DNA of 64,000 nucleotides from Cryobacterium aureum (GTDB taxonomy: Bacteria; Actinomycetota; Actinomycetes; Actinomycetales; Microbacteriaceae). Both the position numbers and the translations under genes were made by a program. The stretch spans positions 1 to 64,000 of the forward strand of contig NZ_PPTG01000005.1 of NCBI RefSeq assembly GCF_002954245.1, in the 5' to 3' direction. Below, piece after piece: positions 43,603 to 54,312 of this stretch (position 1 is its first letter; each line of letters begins with the position of its first letter). The notes below the pieces were generated by a model. It saw nothing but the letters and a program-made list of their open reading frames with translations, had not been told where the DNA came from and searched no databases.

Positions 43603-44808
43603 TCACCCCTCCATCTCACGCCGGACGACGATCACCGTGACGTCGTCAGGGGCGGACAGCCCGGCCAGTGACATCAGGGAATCGACGACGGCCTGCGCGG
43701 TCGACGCCTGGCGCACCAGCCGGTCGACGGCGGCGAGCGAGGCGAGCGTGCCGTCGAACAGGTCGAGTACGCCGTCGCTGACCGAGATCAGGGTACTGCC
43801 GGGAGCGAGCACGACCCGCTGCTCCTCCCAGGGTGAATCGTCCCCGGCGCCGACTGGCAGGCGCAGTGACGTGAGGCGCTCGGTCGTACCATTGGCGTGT
43901 ACGACGAGAGAGAGACCGTGGCCGGCGTCGACATAGCGAATGACGCCGGTGTCCATGTCGAGCCGGGCGTGAAAGAGAGTCACAAAGCTGTTGGCCTCAT
44001 CGAGGTCGGGTTCGAGCGTCGCCGCAGCAGCCAGGGCTACGTCGGCGACTGCGTCAAGGCGAGATCCGGCCCGCAACACCGCTCGAACTGTCGCCGCAAT
44101 AATCGCCGCGCCCACACCCTTGCCCATCACGTCGGCGAGGGTGAACGCCGCACCCTCCCCCACTGGATACCAGTCGTAAAAGTCTCCCCCGACGGCGCGA
44201 GCCGGTGAACATGCTCCCGCCACTTCGAAGCCCGGCAGGCTTACAAGCTTTTTGGGCAACAGGCCGCGTTGTACAGCAGCGGCCTGGTCCAGTTCCTGCG
44301 ACGCGTTGAGTTCTTTTTGCACCCAGAACGCGAGATCACGCAACAAATTTTGCTCGAGCTCAGTGAATTCCCGCGGCTCAGTGCCGAACACGCACAGGGC
44401 GCCGATACGTTCGCCGCCGTGCGCTTCGAGTGCGTGACCAGCATAGAAGCGAATGCCGGGTGCCCCCGTTACATAGATATTGTCGCGAAAGCGCGGGTCG
44501 AGCCGGGCGTCAGCAACGATAAGGGTGCCGCACGCGTCGATGGTTGAGTCGCAGAAGGCATTCGACCGCGGATACTCGGTGGGTTGATCGGGTTCGATGC
44601 CGGCGCTGGACTTGTTCCACTGCCGGTCGTGGTCGATGAGCGAGATGATCGCGATCTCCACGTGAAAGAGTTCCTTGACCAGACGAGTGATCCGGTCGAA
44701 TCGCTCTTCCGGTGCGGTATCGAGGATCTGCAGGTCGTCGAGCGCCCGTTGCCGGGTGAGCTCGCTGTGTTGCAGAGTGGGCGGCATGCTGCTGAGAGCG
44801 GCGGTCAT
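43603..44808 (-). CDS. GAF-domain PP2C (RsbU/SpoIIE-type) serine phosphatase
   Basis: 401 aa. An N-terminal GAF domain (about 20-170) is followed by a SpoIIE phosphatase domain (about 180-400) with metal-binding ARAVGGDFYDWY, LADVMGKGVGAA and SVSDGVLDLFDG. It should dephosphorylate the STAS antagonist encoded two genes upstream in response to a GAF-sensed signal. Its start overlaps the RsbW-like gene by 4 bp. Confidence 0.92.
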   Translation of the reverse strand: MTAALSSMPPTLQHSELTRQRALDDLQILDTAPEERFDRITRLVKELFHVEIAIISLIDHDRQWNKSSAGIEPDQPTEYPRSNAFCDSTIDACGTLIVADARLDPRFRDNIYVTGAPGIRFYAGHALEAHGGERIGALCVFGTEPREFTELEQNLLRDLAFWVQKELNASQELDQAAAVQRGLLPKKLVSLPGFEVAGACSPARAVGGDFYDWYPVGEGAAFTLADVMGKGVGAAIIAATVRAVLRAGSRLDAVADVALAAAATLEPDLDEANSFVTLFHARLDMDTGVIRYVDAGHGLSLVVHANGTTERLTSLRLPVGAGDDSPWEEQRVVLAPGSTLISVSDGVLDLFDGTLASLAAVDRLVRQASTAQAVVDSLMSLAGLSAPDDVTVIVVRREMEG

Positions 44809-45248
44809 GACCCCAGCTTTCGGGCAATGTGCCAGTGATTCAGATCTCCGTTGCGGGTGTATTCGAGCTTGTCAACCAAAGCCTGGATCAAGGCGATCCC
44901 CCGCCCCGATTCGCTGAGCTCGTCGGGCATCTGGCGCAGATCGAGGCCCGCAGCGCCCGAAACGCCCGCCGCGAACAGTTCGGCCGCCGTCGCACCGGTG
45001 TCGCTCAAGCGGGCGTCGAGCGCAACGTCACTCACCTCGACGCGTAATCCGCAGGTCACGCCCGAACCAGTATCCGCGTAGCGAATCACGTTCGACGCGA
45101 GTTCGATCAGGGCCGTCTCAAAACTGCAGCGGTCCGTCGCGGAAACGTGCGCGGCATCGGCCCAGACCGTTTCAAGCAAGGCGTGCACGGTGTTCACATC
45201 GTCGGGCGGTGAGATCAGCGTGAGGGTATGAGCGCTGATCCTAACCAT
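44805..45248 (-). CDS. RsbW-like anti-sigma factor/serine kinase
   Basis: 147 aa. HATPase fold with N box ETALIELASNVIRYAD and a C-terminal G2 region ESGRGIALIQALVDKLEY. It should phosphorylate the STAS protein and may hold a sigma factor or another target. It overlaps the STAS gene by 8 bp and the phosphatase gene by 4 bp. No sigma factor gene is adjacent. Confidence 0.88.
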   Translation of the reverse strand: MVRISAHTLTLISPPDDVNTVHALLETVWADAAHVSATDRCSFETALIELASNVIRYADTGSGVTCGLRVEVSDVALDARLSDTGATAAELFAAGVSGAAGLDLRQMPDELSESGRGIALIQALVDKLEYTRNGDLNHWHIARKLGS

Positions 45249-45573
45249 GGAATGCGTTGCTGGCGGTGGGATAGGCGGTCAGCACGCGTTCCATATTGGT
45301 CAGCTGCAGCACCAAGCGAACCTGTTCGTTGGGCGCTGCAATGCGAAGGTCACCGCCAGCCTGCCGTGTGGTCTTGAGTCCGCCGATCAGTGCGCCGAGC
45401 CCCGAGGAATCGATGAAATCCACGTCGCTCAAATCGACCGCGACGCGGTTCTGGCCGGCAGCGACGGAGGCGGCCACCACTTCGCGAAGGCGCGGCGCTG
45501 TGACCATGTTCAATCGTCCAGCGATGTGTACAACGGCGATGCCCTCGCCCTGGTCGGTGACCGTGAATTGCAT
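45241..45573 (-). CDS. STAS-domain anti-sigma factor antagonist (RsbV-like)
   Basis: 110 aa from ATG at 45573. STAS core with the phosphorylatable serines in VDFIDSSGLGALIGG. It works as the switch protein with the RsbW-like and RsbU-like neighbours. Its ATG overlaps the TAA of the glycosyltransferase gene (TAATG), so the switch is co-translated with that enzyme. Confidence 0.9.
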   Translation of the reverse strand: MQFTVTDQGEGIAVVHIAGRLNMVTAPRLREVVAASVAAGQNRVAVDLSDVDFIDSSGLGALIGGLKTTRQAGGDLRIAAPNEQVRLVLQLTNMERVLTAYPTASNAFHG

Positions 45574-47564
45574 TAGCGAGTCGTTTCCTTTGGGGTTGAG
45601 CCTTGAAAGCGCACGGCGGGTACCAGCACGCTGAGAATGAGCAAATCGAAGACGACCCAGGCCACGTTGACGAGGGTCCCGATTGGCTCGCCCAGGCCGA
45701 GTGCCAGCCGGGTCCCCCCGATGATGGTCGAGACGATCAATACGACGGCGACGGCGATCTGCGGAAGGATCAGGTGCCAAGGATTGGCGCCCGCCTGCCG
45801 CGTCTTCGGGGTGACCACAAAGCCGAGCGGCCGGTGAAAGACGACATTGGCGACGGCGGTCGTTGTGGCCTTTATCCAGACTGGGAACAGGGCAAGACTG
45901 TATTGCTGGCCGCGCCAAGTGGAAATACCGTGACTGGAGATGACGAACAGAATTTGGTTGGCGACCATGAACGGCAGAAATCGCAGAAAAAATTCCAGCG
46001 CAGTCGTATTGACGGGCAGAATGCCGAAGCAGAGAAAAACAGCGGGGGCGGCGAAATAGACCAGCGCGGCGTATCCGCTCAGGTAACTCCACATGGTCGA
46101 GAAGTACATCAGGCGCTGCGGCAGGCTGAGGCCTGCCTGCACCAGTGGATTCTCCCGAAGCAACACCTGCATCGTGCCCTGCGCCCAGCGCAGCCGCTGG
46201 GTGATCATGGTTCCAAGATCTTCGGGCGCAAGTCCGAGGGCTAGGGTTTCGTGGTGGTAGATGCTCGTGAAACCAAGGCCGTGCAAGCGCATGCTCGTGG
46301 CCATGTCTTCGGTCACGCTGATTGTGGCCAGCGGCATGAGCGGCTGGGCCTCGTCCGAGCGGTCCACGTCGATTGACCGCAGCAGCACTTGCACAGATTC
46401 CAATGCGCCAAGCGGGGATAGGTCGCGGGCCGCGAGCAGCTCGAGGCTATGCACGGGGACGCCGTTGTCGGCATCGGTTTCGAGTTCCAACTCAGCGATG
46501 GCGGCGAGGTCGAGCGTCAGCAAGTGCAGGTCGACGGCCACGAGGTCACGTGACACCGCAGCCATGCGCTGCTGCAGGGTATATGTGGCGTGTCCGATGG
46601 TTTCGCCAGCGGCAATGGCGGCGCGTGTGTCTTTGATCGCCGCGCCCACCTCGTGCAGAGCGGTCTGCACGATCGGGTCTTGTGCATCGTCGGCTCGGCT
46701 GGCCCGGGCGAGCACCCGTGCGGCGCCGGTGAGAGCACGTGTGACGGCGCGCTCCATCTCGAGCACGTAGCGGGTGATACCGAGCTGCATGAGTGCTTCT
46801 CGACGCACGACGGCGTTGGATCCGCAGAAGAACGCGGCGTTCCAACCGTCCTTGCCCTGCTGGATCGGCCCGTAAAATAGGGGCGCCTGACTACCGAGCG
46901 GGTCGCCAGCGCTTACGTTCTCAAACACCTGCGGCGTCTGCACGAGGGCCACTGTCGGGTCGACGAAGTAGCCAAGTGTGTGGTCAAGAATGTGCGGCAG
47001 CGGCACCTGATCGGCGTCGAGGATGAGCACAAACTCACCTTCGGTGCTCATGAGTGCATTGTTGAGGTTGCCGGCTTTGGCGTGCAGGGGGCGATTCTGC
47101 CAGTCGGCGCCGCGGGTGATGTAGCCGACGTCGAGCAGCTGGGCCGCCTCGCGCATCTCGGGCCGGTTGCCGTCGTCGAGGATCCAGGTGGTATGTGGGT
47201 AGCGGATGCGCTGGGCCGCCTGCGCGGTGCGCTGCACCAACTCGACGGGTTCGTTATAAGAAGTGATGAATACGTCGACAGTGAGATCGGGGGCCGGCGC
47301 GGCGGGCAGCTCCCGGTCGCGAGCCCGCCACATGGTGAGACCGAACAGGGCCACGTCGATCAGGCTGTAGGTTTCAGCGAGCACGAGGGCCACTGCGATC
47401 CACCAGGCATCCCAGTTCAGGGAGAAGAACCAGCGCCAGATGATGTAATTCGCGCCGAGGGCGATGGTGACCAGCACGGCCACGCGCAAGAGCAGCAGAT
47501 GCGCCGCAGATCGGGCGGGTCGAATCGGTACCACCACGACTCTCCTTGGTGCTGATCCGCTCAT
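45573..47564 (-). CDS. Cellulose-synthase-like family 2 glycosyltransferase
   Basis: 663 aa from ATG at 47564. Two N-terminal membrane segments, a GT2 domain with FITSYNEP, LDDGNRPEM, LDADQVP, VTED and the QRLRWAQG product-binding motif, then about five to six membrane segments. It polymerises and exports a beta-glucan-like chain, possibly cellulose. An insertion of about 100 residues (around 290-400; ALTGAARVLARASRADDAQD onward) separates the DxD and TED parts. No BcsB or PilZ gene is near. It leads the operon with the partner-switch genes. Confidence 0.87.
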   Translation of the reverse strand: MSGSAPRRVVVVPIRPARSAAHLLLLRVAVLVTIALGANYIIWRWFFSLNWDAWWIAVALVLAETYSLIDVALFGLTMWRARDRELPAAPAPDLTVDVFITSYNEPVELVQRTAQAAQRIRYPHTTWILDDGNRPEMREAAQLLDVGYITRGADWQNRPLHAKAGNLNNALMSTEGEFVLILDADQVPLPHILDHTLGYFVDPTVALVQTPQVFENVSAGDPLGSQAPLFYGPIQQGKDGWNAAFFCGSNAVVRREALMQLGITRYVLEMERAVTRALTGAARVLARASRADDAQDPIVQTALHEVGAAIKDTRAAIAAGETIGHATYTLQQRMAAVSRDLVAVDLHLLTLDLAAIAELELETDADNGVPVHSLELLAARDLSPLGALESVQVLLRSIDVDRSDEAQPLMPLATISVTEDMATSMRLHGLGFTSIYHHETLALGLAPEDLGTMITQRLRWAQGTMQVLLRENPLVQAGLSLPQRLMYFSTMWSYLSGYAALVYFAAPAVFLCFGILPVNTTALEFFLRFLPFMVANQILFVISSHGISTWRGQQYSLALFPVWIKATTTAVANVVFHRPLGFVVTPKTRQAGANPWHLILPQIAVAVVLIVSTIIGGTRLALGLGEPIGTLVNVAWVVFDLLILSVLVPAVRFQGSTPKETTR

Positions 47565-47759
47565 GCGGGCGTATTTAAACCCCAGGCTAGAACCCCGATC
47601 GGCCCGCCACAATTCCCGAAATGGGCATTGTGCCAGATTTATGCCTTGCGCTATGACGGCACTTGACGTCGCGCGCTCCGGCCGGTTGCGCGAACTGCGG
47701 CAGATACGAGATCGCAGCAACCTCGGCGACGATCCTCCGAGCAAGGAATACTAAACGGT

Positions 47760-48420
47760 ATGGCTTTAGACAACGCGGAACGGCGCGTCGCCGTCATCAT
47801 CGAAGATGACGCCGACATCCGCAATCTTCTGGAGGCCGTGCTCACCCAGGCCGGGTTCGAGACGATCGCCACGAGTAATGGTCTCGACGGCATCGCCGCG
47901 GTACGCGCCTATGACCCGATCGTCACGACGCTCGACGTGAGTATGCCCGGCATGGACGGCTTCGAAACAACCAAGTGCCTGCGCGCGTTCAGCCCTACCT
48001 ACCTCGTCATGCTCACCGCCCGCGATGACGAAATCGACACGATGCAGGGCCTCGAAGCCGACGACTACGACTACCTGACAAAACCGTTTCGCCCGCGCGA
48101 ACTGCGCGCCCGCATCGAGGCCATGCTGCGGCGCCCCCGCAACACCGTGACAGCGGATGCCGCCGCCCCGTCGGCCGCACCCGCTGCGGCGGTGGCTCCG
48201 TCCGCGCAGCAGGTTGCCGCACCCGCCCCTTCGACCACAGCGCGTCCGACCAACGTGGCCCCCGCCGCGCCTATTCACACCGTCCCGACCCCGACATTTC
48301 GGCCGAACCCCGTCGCTTCCGCTCCGACCTTCGTGCCGGCCGCGACGCCGCGAGCCCACTGCAGAGCGCCACACTGCGCAACGGCTGGATTGAACACAAC
48401 GACGTGCGGCTGAACCCGAC
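47760..48420 (+). pseudogene. Response regulator, truncated, frameshifted before its wHTH domain
   Basis: An intact receiver domain (residues 10-125; IIEDDADIR, LDVSMPGMDGF, TKPF) and a Pro/Ala/Thr linker lead in frame to a stop at 48413. In the next frame the linker continues as PLQSATLRNGWIEHNDVRLN, the start of an OmpR-type winged-helix domain, which then breaks off at about 48415. So there is a frameshift near 48330-48360 and loss of the rest. The receiver may still be made as a truncated protein. Confidence 0.75.
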
Positions 48421-48985
48421 GACGCCGAAGTCGATGATGTTGAAAATCTCGTCGAGGGTGCGTTCTTCGCATCGGGAGCGGCGCAGAGCCCCCTCGAACA
48501 CGACGGGCTGATGGGTCGGCAGCACGCGCTGCGCTGCCACGCGTTTCGTGGTCGTGTAGGTCGTCGCAGCGACGAAGGCCAGCACGATAGGCACGATGGC
48601 CAGATGATGAGAAAAACGAGCAGAAACGTCGTGCCAAGTAGCAGTTCACCTTCGCAGGCGATCACCAATGCCACGAGGTCGACGGTGGGCAGGACGATGA
48701 TCCATTTCTTATCGAGGTGTCGCCAGGGCACCCCGGCCGACACCGCGGTAGCGAAAAAAATGGTGAGAATGCCGGCCAGAAACAGCTGGTTGGTGAAGAG
48801 GCGGCTGTCGAGCAGGCCGGACACGGCTACCAGGAGCAGGGTCGAGGAACCGACCAACAGCTGCGACAGAAAGACGGATCGTTCGACCCGATAGCGGTGG
48901 GCTCGGTCTGGCCAGCGCCGACTTTGAATGATTGCGGTGTTACTGCTCTGGATCCCACCGGGCAAGGCAGCACAGCCTTCGCTCC
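48405..48985 (-). pseudogene. Histidine kinase remnant: membrane segments and start of a PAS domain
   Basis: Read on the minus strand: VERSVFLSQLLVGSSTLLLV, more membrane helices up to TFLLVFLIIW. A one-base loss near 48600 moves the reading to IVPIVLAFVAATTYTTTKRV and then TLDEIFNIIDFGVVGFSR, the start of a PAS domain. It stops at about 48405 where it meets the truncated response regulator tail to tail. The kinase core is gone. Confidence 0.7.
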
Positions 48986-49752
48986 GAATTCGTCGAGCCG
49001 GTCGACGGTCTCGGTGAATCCCTGCGGCACACCGAAGTGAAACCCCTGGGCGCTGCGGCTGGCCCAGCTGGGCCAGCCGCACGGCCATCTCTTCGTTTTC
49101 CACTCCCTCGACGATCATGGAGTACTCGAGCTTGTCGCCGAAACCCTGCGGCGCGGTGAGCACTTCGCGCTGGCGGATATCACCGAGGTCGTCGACCAGG
49201 CTGCGGTCGATCTTGAGAATATCCATCGGCACCCGCACGAGCGAATCGACCGAGGAATCTTCGGAGCCATAGTCGTCGAGCGCGATGAGGATGCCAAGAT
49301 CGCGCAGTCGGTTGGCCTGCGCGCGAATCTGCGCGGACACCCGCGCGACCGAGCTCATTGAGTTCGAGGCAGAGCGAAATCTCGGGGTAGCGATTGTTCA
49401 GATCTTCCACGAACCGGCCGAGCCGCTCCGGCGCCAGCTGCCCGGCCTCCACGTTGATGGTCATGCAGACGATGCCGGGTTCGACCAAGCGAAACTCGGC
49501 CGCCGCGATCATGGCCTTCTCGGCGATCTGACTAGTGAGTTTGTCGAACCGTCCCAAGTTCTTCGCCTTTTCCACCAGCGACGGCGGCGAGATCGCACCG
49601 AGCTCCGGGTGAACATAACGCAGTAGCGCCTCGAAGGCCCAGATGCGGCCGGTGACCAGACTGACGATGGGTTGGTAGGCCAGTGGCAACTGGTCCTCAT
49701 CGATCGCTCGGGCAACGGTGTCGTTGAACTGCGAGGCGCGGTGGCCAGACAC
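48940..49752 (-). pseudogene. EAL-domain phosphodiesterase, frameshifted
   Basis: The EAL fold can be followed through three frames: LAYQPIVSLVTGRIWAFEAL to ISLCLELNEL (49752 to about 49365), then SSVARVSAQIRAQANRLRDL to MIVEGVENEEMAVRLAQLG (to about 49050), then AQGFHFGVPQGFTETVDRL. Two frameshifts break it. It was probably the C-terminal part of the GGDEF protein upstream: the reading frame is the same and only a TAG (49764-49762) and 9 bp lie between. Confidence 0.75.
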
Positions 49753-49761
49753 GTTGATGCT

Positions 49762-51172
49762 CTACTCGCCGCCCAGGCTGCCGCGCCGAGGGCTCTTCTC
49801 GACCATAAGCATGCTGTGGTCGGCGTCGTGAACGAGGGACGCGACATCCGTTTCGACCAACGAGGAGAAGGCTAGGCCAATGCTAAGACTCGGGCTGATG
49901 GTGTCGGCGCCGACCGCGAGCGGTGCACCGGATGCCGTGCGGACGGTCTGCGCGATGGCCGTGGCTACGTCCAGGGTGGACAGGCGGGTGAGGATGATGA
50001 CGAATTCGTCGCCACCGACCCGCGCGACGACGTCGTGGGGGCGCACCGATTTCAGCATCGCTGCGCGTGCTGTTGATGGTGTCGAGCGCTTCCTGGAAGG
50101 CGCCGTAGTTGGGTAGGCCGGTGAGCGGATCGGTGTTGGCCCGCGCGGTGAGCCCAGCGACGTTCTGCCTGGCCTGCACGGACAATTCGGCCGTAGCGAC
50201 CAGGGCCAGCAGGGCGCGCCGGTCGACGCCGGAGAAAGCACCGTCCATCGGGTCGCGGCGAGCCACCAGAAACCGGGGCTCGCCCGGCGTGAAGCTGACC
50301 GGCACGCCGATTGCTCCTGCCTCAGCCGGTTCGGTCTGCACCACAATCGGCTGCACGCCGACCGCGCCGGCCGCCGCTTCGCAGAGCGCCTCGCCGACGT
50401 CGTCCGGGGAATCCACTCGGTGCGCGGCACTGAGAATGCTACTGCCGATCACGAGGCCATTTAACCGTCGTGGCATGTCCCACCCGGTGCGCAGCATGAT
50501 GGCGATCAACGCCACCACGAAACTGCCCGTCAGGGTGCCCACCGCGATTTCAATGCTGGTGCGGCCCGTTCCGGGTGTGGGCAGATCGGTTTCAGCCCAA
50601 TATGCCGAGCACATGGTCAAAGCCGCCACAACGACCAGCAGACCACCGAGGCGCAGGGGCGAGATCAGTGGGCGGCCGCCACGATCGACCGGGGCGTTGA
50701 TCAGACGCACTCTGACCACTTCGAGCGCCAGGACGAACAGCACATAACCGACGGATGCCGCGGCGACTGTCGGCAACGCCGTCACGCCTACCACGCCCAG
50801 CATCCAGGCGATGAGGAGATAGACCATAGAGCCGACGCCCGCGAGGCCCGCGCTGTGAACGGAGACACTGATGCGGCGAGATTCCACCAGCAGCACGACG
50901 AGAATTCCGAGCATCACGACGCCGATGATGGCCTGGTCGGGCAGCACCGGCACCAGCGAGGGAACGGCGAGAACCGGCACGCTGATGGCTGGAGTGCGAT
51001 GCGGCACGCTGCCCACTCGAATCCAAGCTATTTCCAGGGCCGCCACGCACACGAGGGCGCACACTGCGACGGCGAATCTTGGTCCCGGATCAGCAAGAAC
51101 AGTGGCGATTGCGCCGGGGATGAACACCAGCGCGACGGCGGTGAACACGCCAAAGGAGACGCGCTGCAGCAC
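49762..51172 (-). pseudogene. Membrane GGDEF-domain protein (diguanylate cyclase-like), internal deletion
   Basis: About seven to eight membrane segments (about 10-225), a GAF-like part, then TDPLTGLPNYGAFQEALDTI. After NSTR (about 50070) the reading must shift frame to MLKSVRPHDVVARVGGDEFV. The about 40 residues that normally lie between (with the DxDxFKxxND metal site) are missing, so there is a deletion plus frameshift at one point. The GGDEF loop itself is intact. The product cannot be an active cyclase. Confidence 0.78.
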
Positions 51173-51278
51173 GCCCGAAACCCCAGTTCGGCTAACGCGA
51201 TCAAAGCCTACGCGACTTGCCGCGGAACGGCGTCGTGCGGGCGGGAATTAGGGCTGGCTGTTTGCCTGGGCCCGTGTT

Positions 51279-51318
51279 CGGACCGTGGGCCCAGTTTCTC
51301 AACTGGGCCCACGGTCCG
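51279..51318. repeat. F5 hairpin element, copy A
   Basis: A perfect 18-bp stem, CGGACCGTGGGCCCAGTT (51279-51296), loop TCTC, and its exact complement (51301-51318). It is 31 bp past the asd stop codon, in the 176-bp gap before the GGDEF remnant. No T tract follows; it may still act as a transcription or decay barrier. Copy B is at 54181. Confidence 0.85.
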
Positions 51319-51348
51319 GGCAATCAGGGGCGGCGGGCTGGCTGGGGG

Positions 51349-52428
<1,080 letters not shown>

Positions 52429-52458
52429 CTAACGTCTGTGGTGTCCCCCGGTGGCTGA

Positions 52459-52530
52459 TGCAGGAAATGCGCACGGTTTTGCTGGCATTTCGGCCCCCAG
52501 AGCGGATGCTCGGGGTCGATTTCCTGATTT
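52459..52530. repeat. F4 palindromic element, copy A
   Basis: GATGCAGGAAATGC at the left and GGGGTCGATTTCCTGATTT at the right (about 72 bp), with GAGCGGATGCTC in the inner right part. It is homologous, in inverted orientation, to copy B at 57793. It lies 40 bp upstream of asd. Confidence 0.85.
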
Positions 52531-52596
52531 AGCCCCCGAGAGTCGGGGGGATGTGCTTCATTCTGTCAAAAACGGGTGTTTCTCCCTGGCCGCCGG

Positions 52597-52687
52597 GCAT
52601 AACTCCTGCAATTTCTGAACCCGGAGAATCGGTTCCGCGTAACTATGCGGCAGTAAAAATCCAGGAGGACAATTTGCAGGAGTTATG
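52597..52687. repeat. F3 palindromic element, copy B
   Basis: Outer arms GCATAACTCCTGCAATTT and AATTTGCAGGAGTTATG, inner CCGCGTAACTATGCGG. Same architecture as 41944-42037, with better-conserved arms. Confidence 0.87.
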
Positions 52688-52713
52688 ACGGTTCGGCGGG
52701 AAGGGTGAGGCTG

Positions 52714-52782
52714 GGCATCCGTTTGGCGAAGTGTGAGTTTTGCGACCCTTTGGCCTCGAACGGGCCGAAACTCACGCCTCGG
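52714..52782. repeat. F2 palindromic element, copy C
   Basis: GGCATCCGTTTGGCGAAGT then GTGAGTTTTG (52733-52742); the right arm is CCGAAACTCACGCCTCGG (52765-52782). It ends 5 bp from the lysC stop codon. Confidence 0.8.
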
Positions 52783-52787
52783 CGGGA

Positions 52788-54065
52788 CTAGCGGCCGGAG
52801 CCGCCGTGCACGACGGCTTCGATCTCGCCGTCGAGCCCGAACGCGGTGTGCACCACGCGGAGGGCCTCGTTGATGGTGTCGGCGCGGGTGACGACCGAGA
52901 TGCGAATCTCACTCGTGGAGATCATTTCGATGTTGATTCCCGCCTCGTAGAGCGCCTCGAACAGCTTCGCCGAGACGCCGGTGTTGGTGCGCATGCCACC
53001 GCCGACCAGGGCAAGCTTGGCGATCTGGTCGTCGTATTGCAGTCCGGCGAACCCGATGCGGTCGCGTTCGTTGGTCAGGGCCGTGAGCACCTGCTGGCCC
53101 TCGGACTTGGGCAGGGTGAAGGAGATGTCGGTGAGGCCGGTCGACGCGGCCGACACGTTCTGCACGATCATGTCGACGTTGGCGTTGGTCTTAGCGACGA
53201 TCTTGAAGATCAGGGCGGCCTTGCCGGGAATGTCCGGCACGCCGACCACGGTGACCTTTGCTTCACTCAGGTCAGCGGCGATTCCGGCGATGATGGGCTC
53301 TTCCACAATTTCTCCATTTTCTCGCGCGGTCGCGGCGTTATACACGATGGTGCCGGTGTTGTTGTTGAAGGACGAGCGCACGTGCAGGGTGACGCCGTGG
53401 CGGCGAGCATATTCCACAGCGCGAATATATAGGACCTTGGCTCCGGCAGCGGCGAGTTCGAGCATCTCTTCGCTCGTGACGCGCTCGAGTTTGCGGGCGC
53501 GGGGAACGACGCGCGGATCCGCGGTGAAGACGCCATCGACATCCGTGTAGATTTCGCAAATGTCGGCGCCGAGGGCCGCGGCGAGGGCGACGGCGGTCGT
53601 GTCGGAGCCGCCACGGCCGAGGGTCGTGATGTCCTGGGTGTCACGGTTGAAGCCCTGAAAACCGGCGACGATGGCGACGGCGCCCTCATCGAGCGCCGAG
53701 CGGATGCGGCCCGGCGTGACGTCGACGATGCGTGCGGAGCCGTGACGGGCATCCGTGATCATGCCGGCCTGGCTGCCCGTGAACGAGCGGGCGTCGTAGC
53801 CGAGGCTCTTGATGGCCATCGCGAGCAGCGCCATCGAGATGCGTTCGCCGGCGGTGAGCAGCATGTCTAGCTCACGCGGGGCGGGCAGCGGGGTGACCTG
53901 GTGAGCGAGGTCGAGCAGCTCGTCGGTGCTGTCGCCCATCGCGGAGACGGCGACGACGACCTCGTTACCGGCCTTGCGGGTATCGACGATGCGCTTGGCG
54001 ACCCGCTTGATACTTTCGGCATCGGCGACGGATGACCCGCCGAACTTCTGCACGATCAAGCTCAT
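52788..54065 (-). CDS. lysC: Aspartate kinase
   Basis: 425 aa from ATG at 54065 (GGAG upstream). Kinase motif VQKFGGSSVAD, TTLGRGGSDTTAVALAAALG, and two C-terminal ACT domains (VTVVGVPDIPGKAA; ISTSEIRISVV), the lysine/threonine feedback module. It catalyses the first step of the aspartate family pathway. An internal start for a separate beta subunit, known in corynebacteria, is possible but I do not mark it. Confidence 0.96.
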   Translation of the reverse strand: MSLIVQKFGGSSVADAESIKRVAKRIVDTRKAGNEVVVAVSAMGDSTDELLDLAHQVTPLPAPRELDMLLTAGERISMALLAMAIKSLGYDARSFTGSQAGMITDARHGSARIVDVTPGRIRSALDEGAVAIVAGFQGFNRDTQDITTLGRGGSDTTAVALAAALGADICEIYTDVDGVFTADPRVVPRARKLERVTSEEMLELAAAGAKVLYIRAVEYARRHGVTLHVRSSFNNNTGTIVYNAATARENGEIVEEPIIAGIAADLSEAKVTVVGVPDIPGKAALIFKIVAKTNANVDMIVQNVSAASTGLTDISFTLPKSEGQQVLTALTNERDRIGFAGLQYDDQIAKLALVGGGMRTNTGVSAKLFEALYEAGINIEMISTSEIRISVVTRADTINEALRVVHTAFGLDGEIEAVVHGGSGR

Positions 54066-54180
54066 GTGACTCCTGAGATGGGGGTATGCGGCCTGGCGTG
54101 CGGGCCGCGTCCAAGTTCCCATCCTAAATGCTGGTACCTGCGGGCCGGTGCCATGTGACGCTGCGCGGCGGTGAGGGCGG

Positions 54181-54240
54181 GGCATCCGCTCGCCGGGCCC
54201 ACCGTATGACCGTGGGCCCAGTTTCTAAACTGGGCCCGGG
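54181..54240. repeat. F5 hairpin element, copy B
   Basis: Starts GGCATCCGCTCGCCGGGCCC; the core hairpin is GGGCCCAGTTT-CT-AAACTGGGCCC (54214-54237). It lies in the 247-bp gap between recR and lysC. The core matches copy A (GTGGGCCCAGTTTCT). Confidence 0.8.
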
Positions 54241-54312
54241 GACGGGGCCCGGGCCTCGTCCTTAAAGGGCGGGGGGACCGCGGCCGGCAGATTGGGCGGG
54301 AGGGGGGTCCGG

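Noticed and set aside
47641..47754. Short frame ending SNLGDDPPSKEY just before the response regulator start
   Set aside because: It has two possible ATGs but no ribosome binding site and no similarity I know. It could be a leader or the remnant of a lost gene, but I cannot support it as a CDS.
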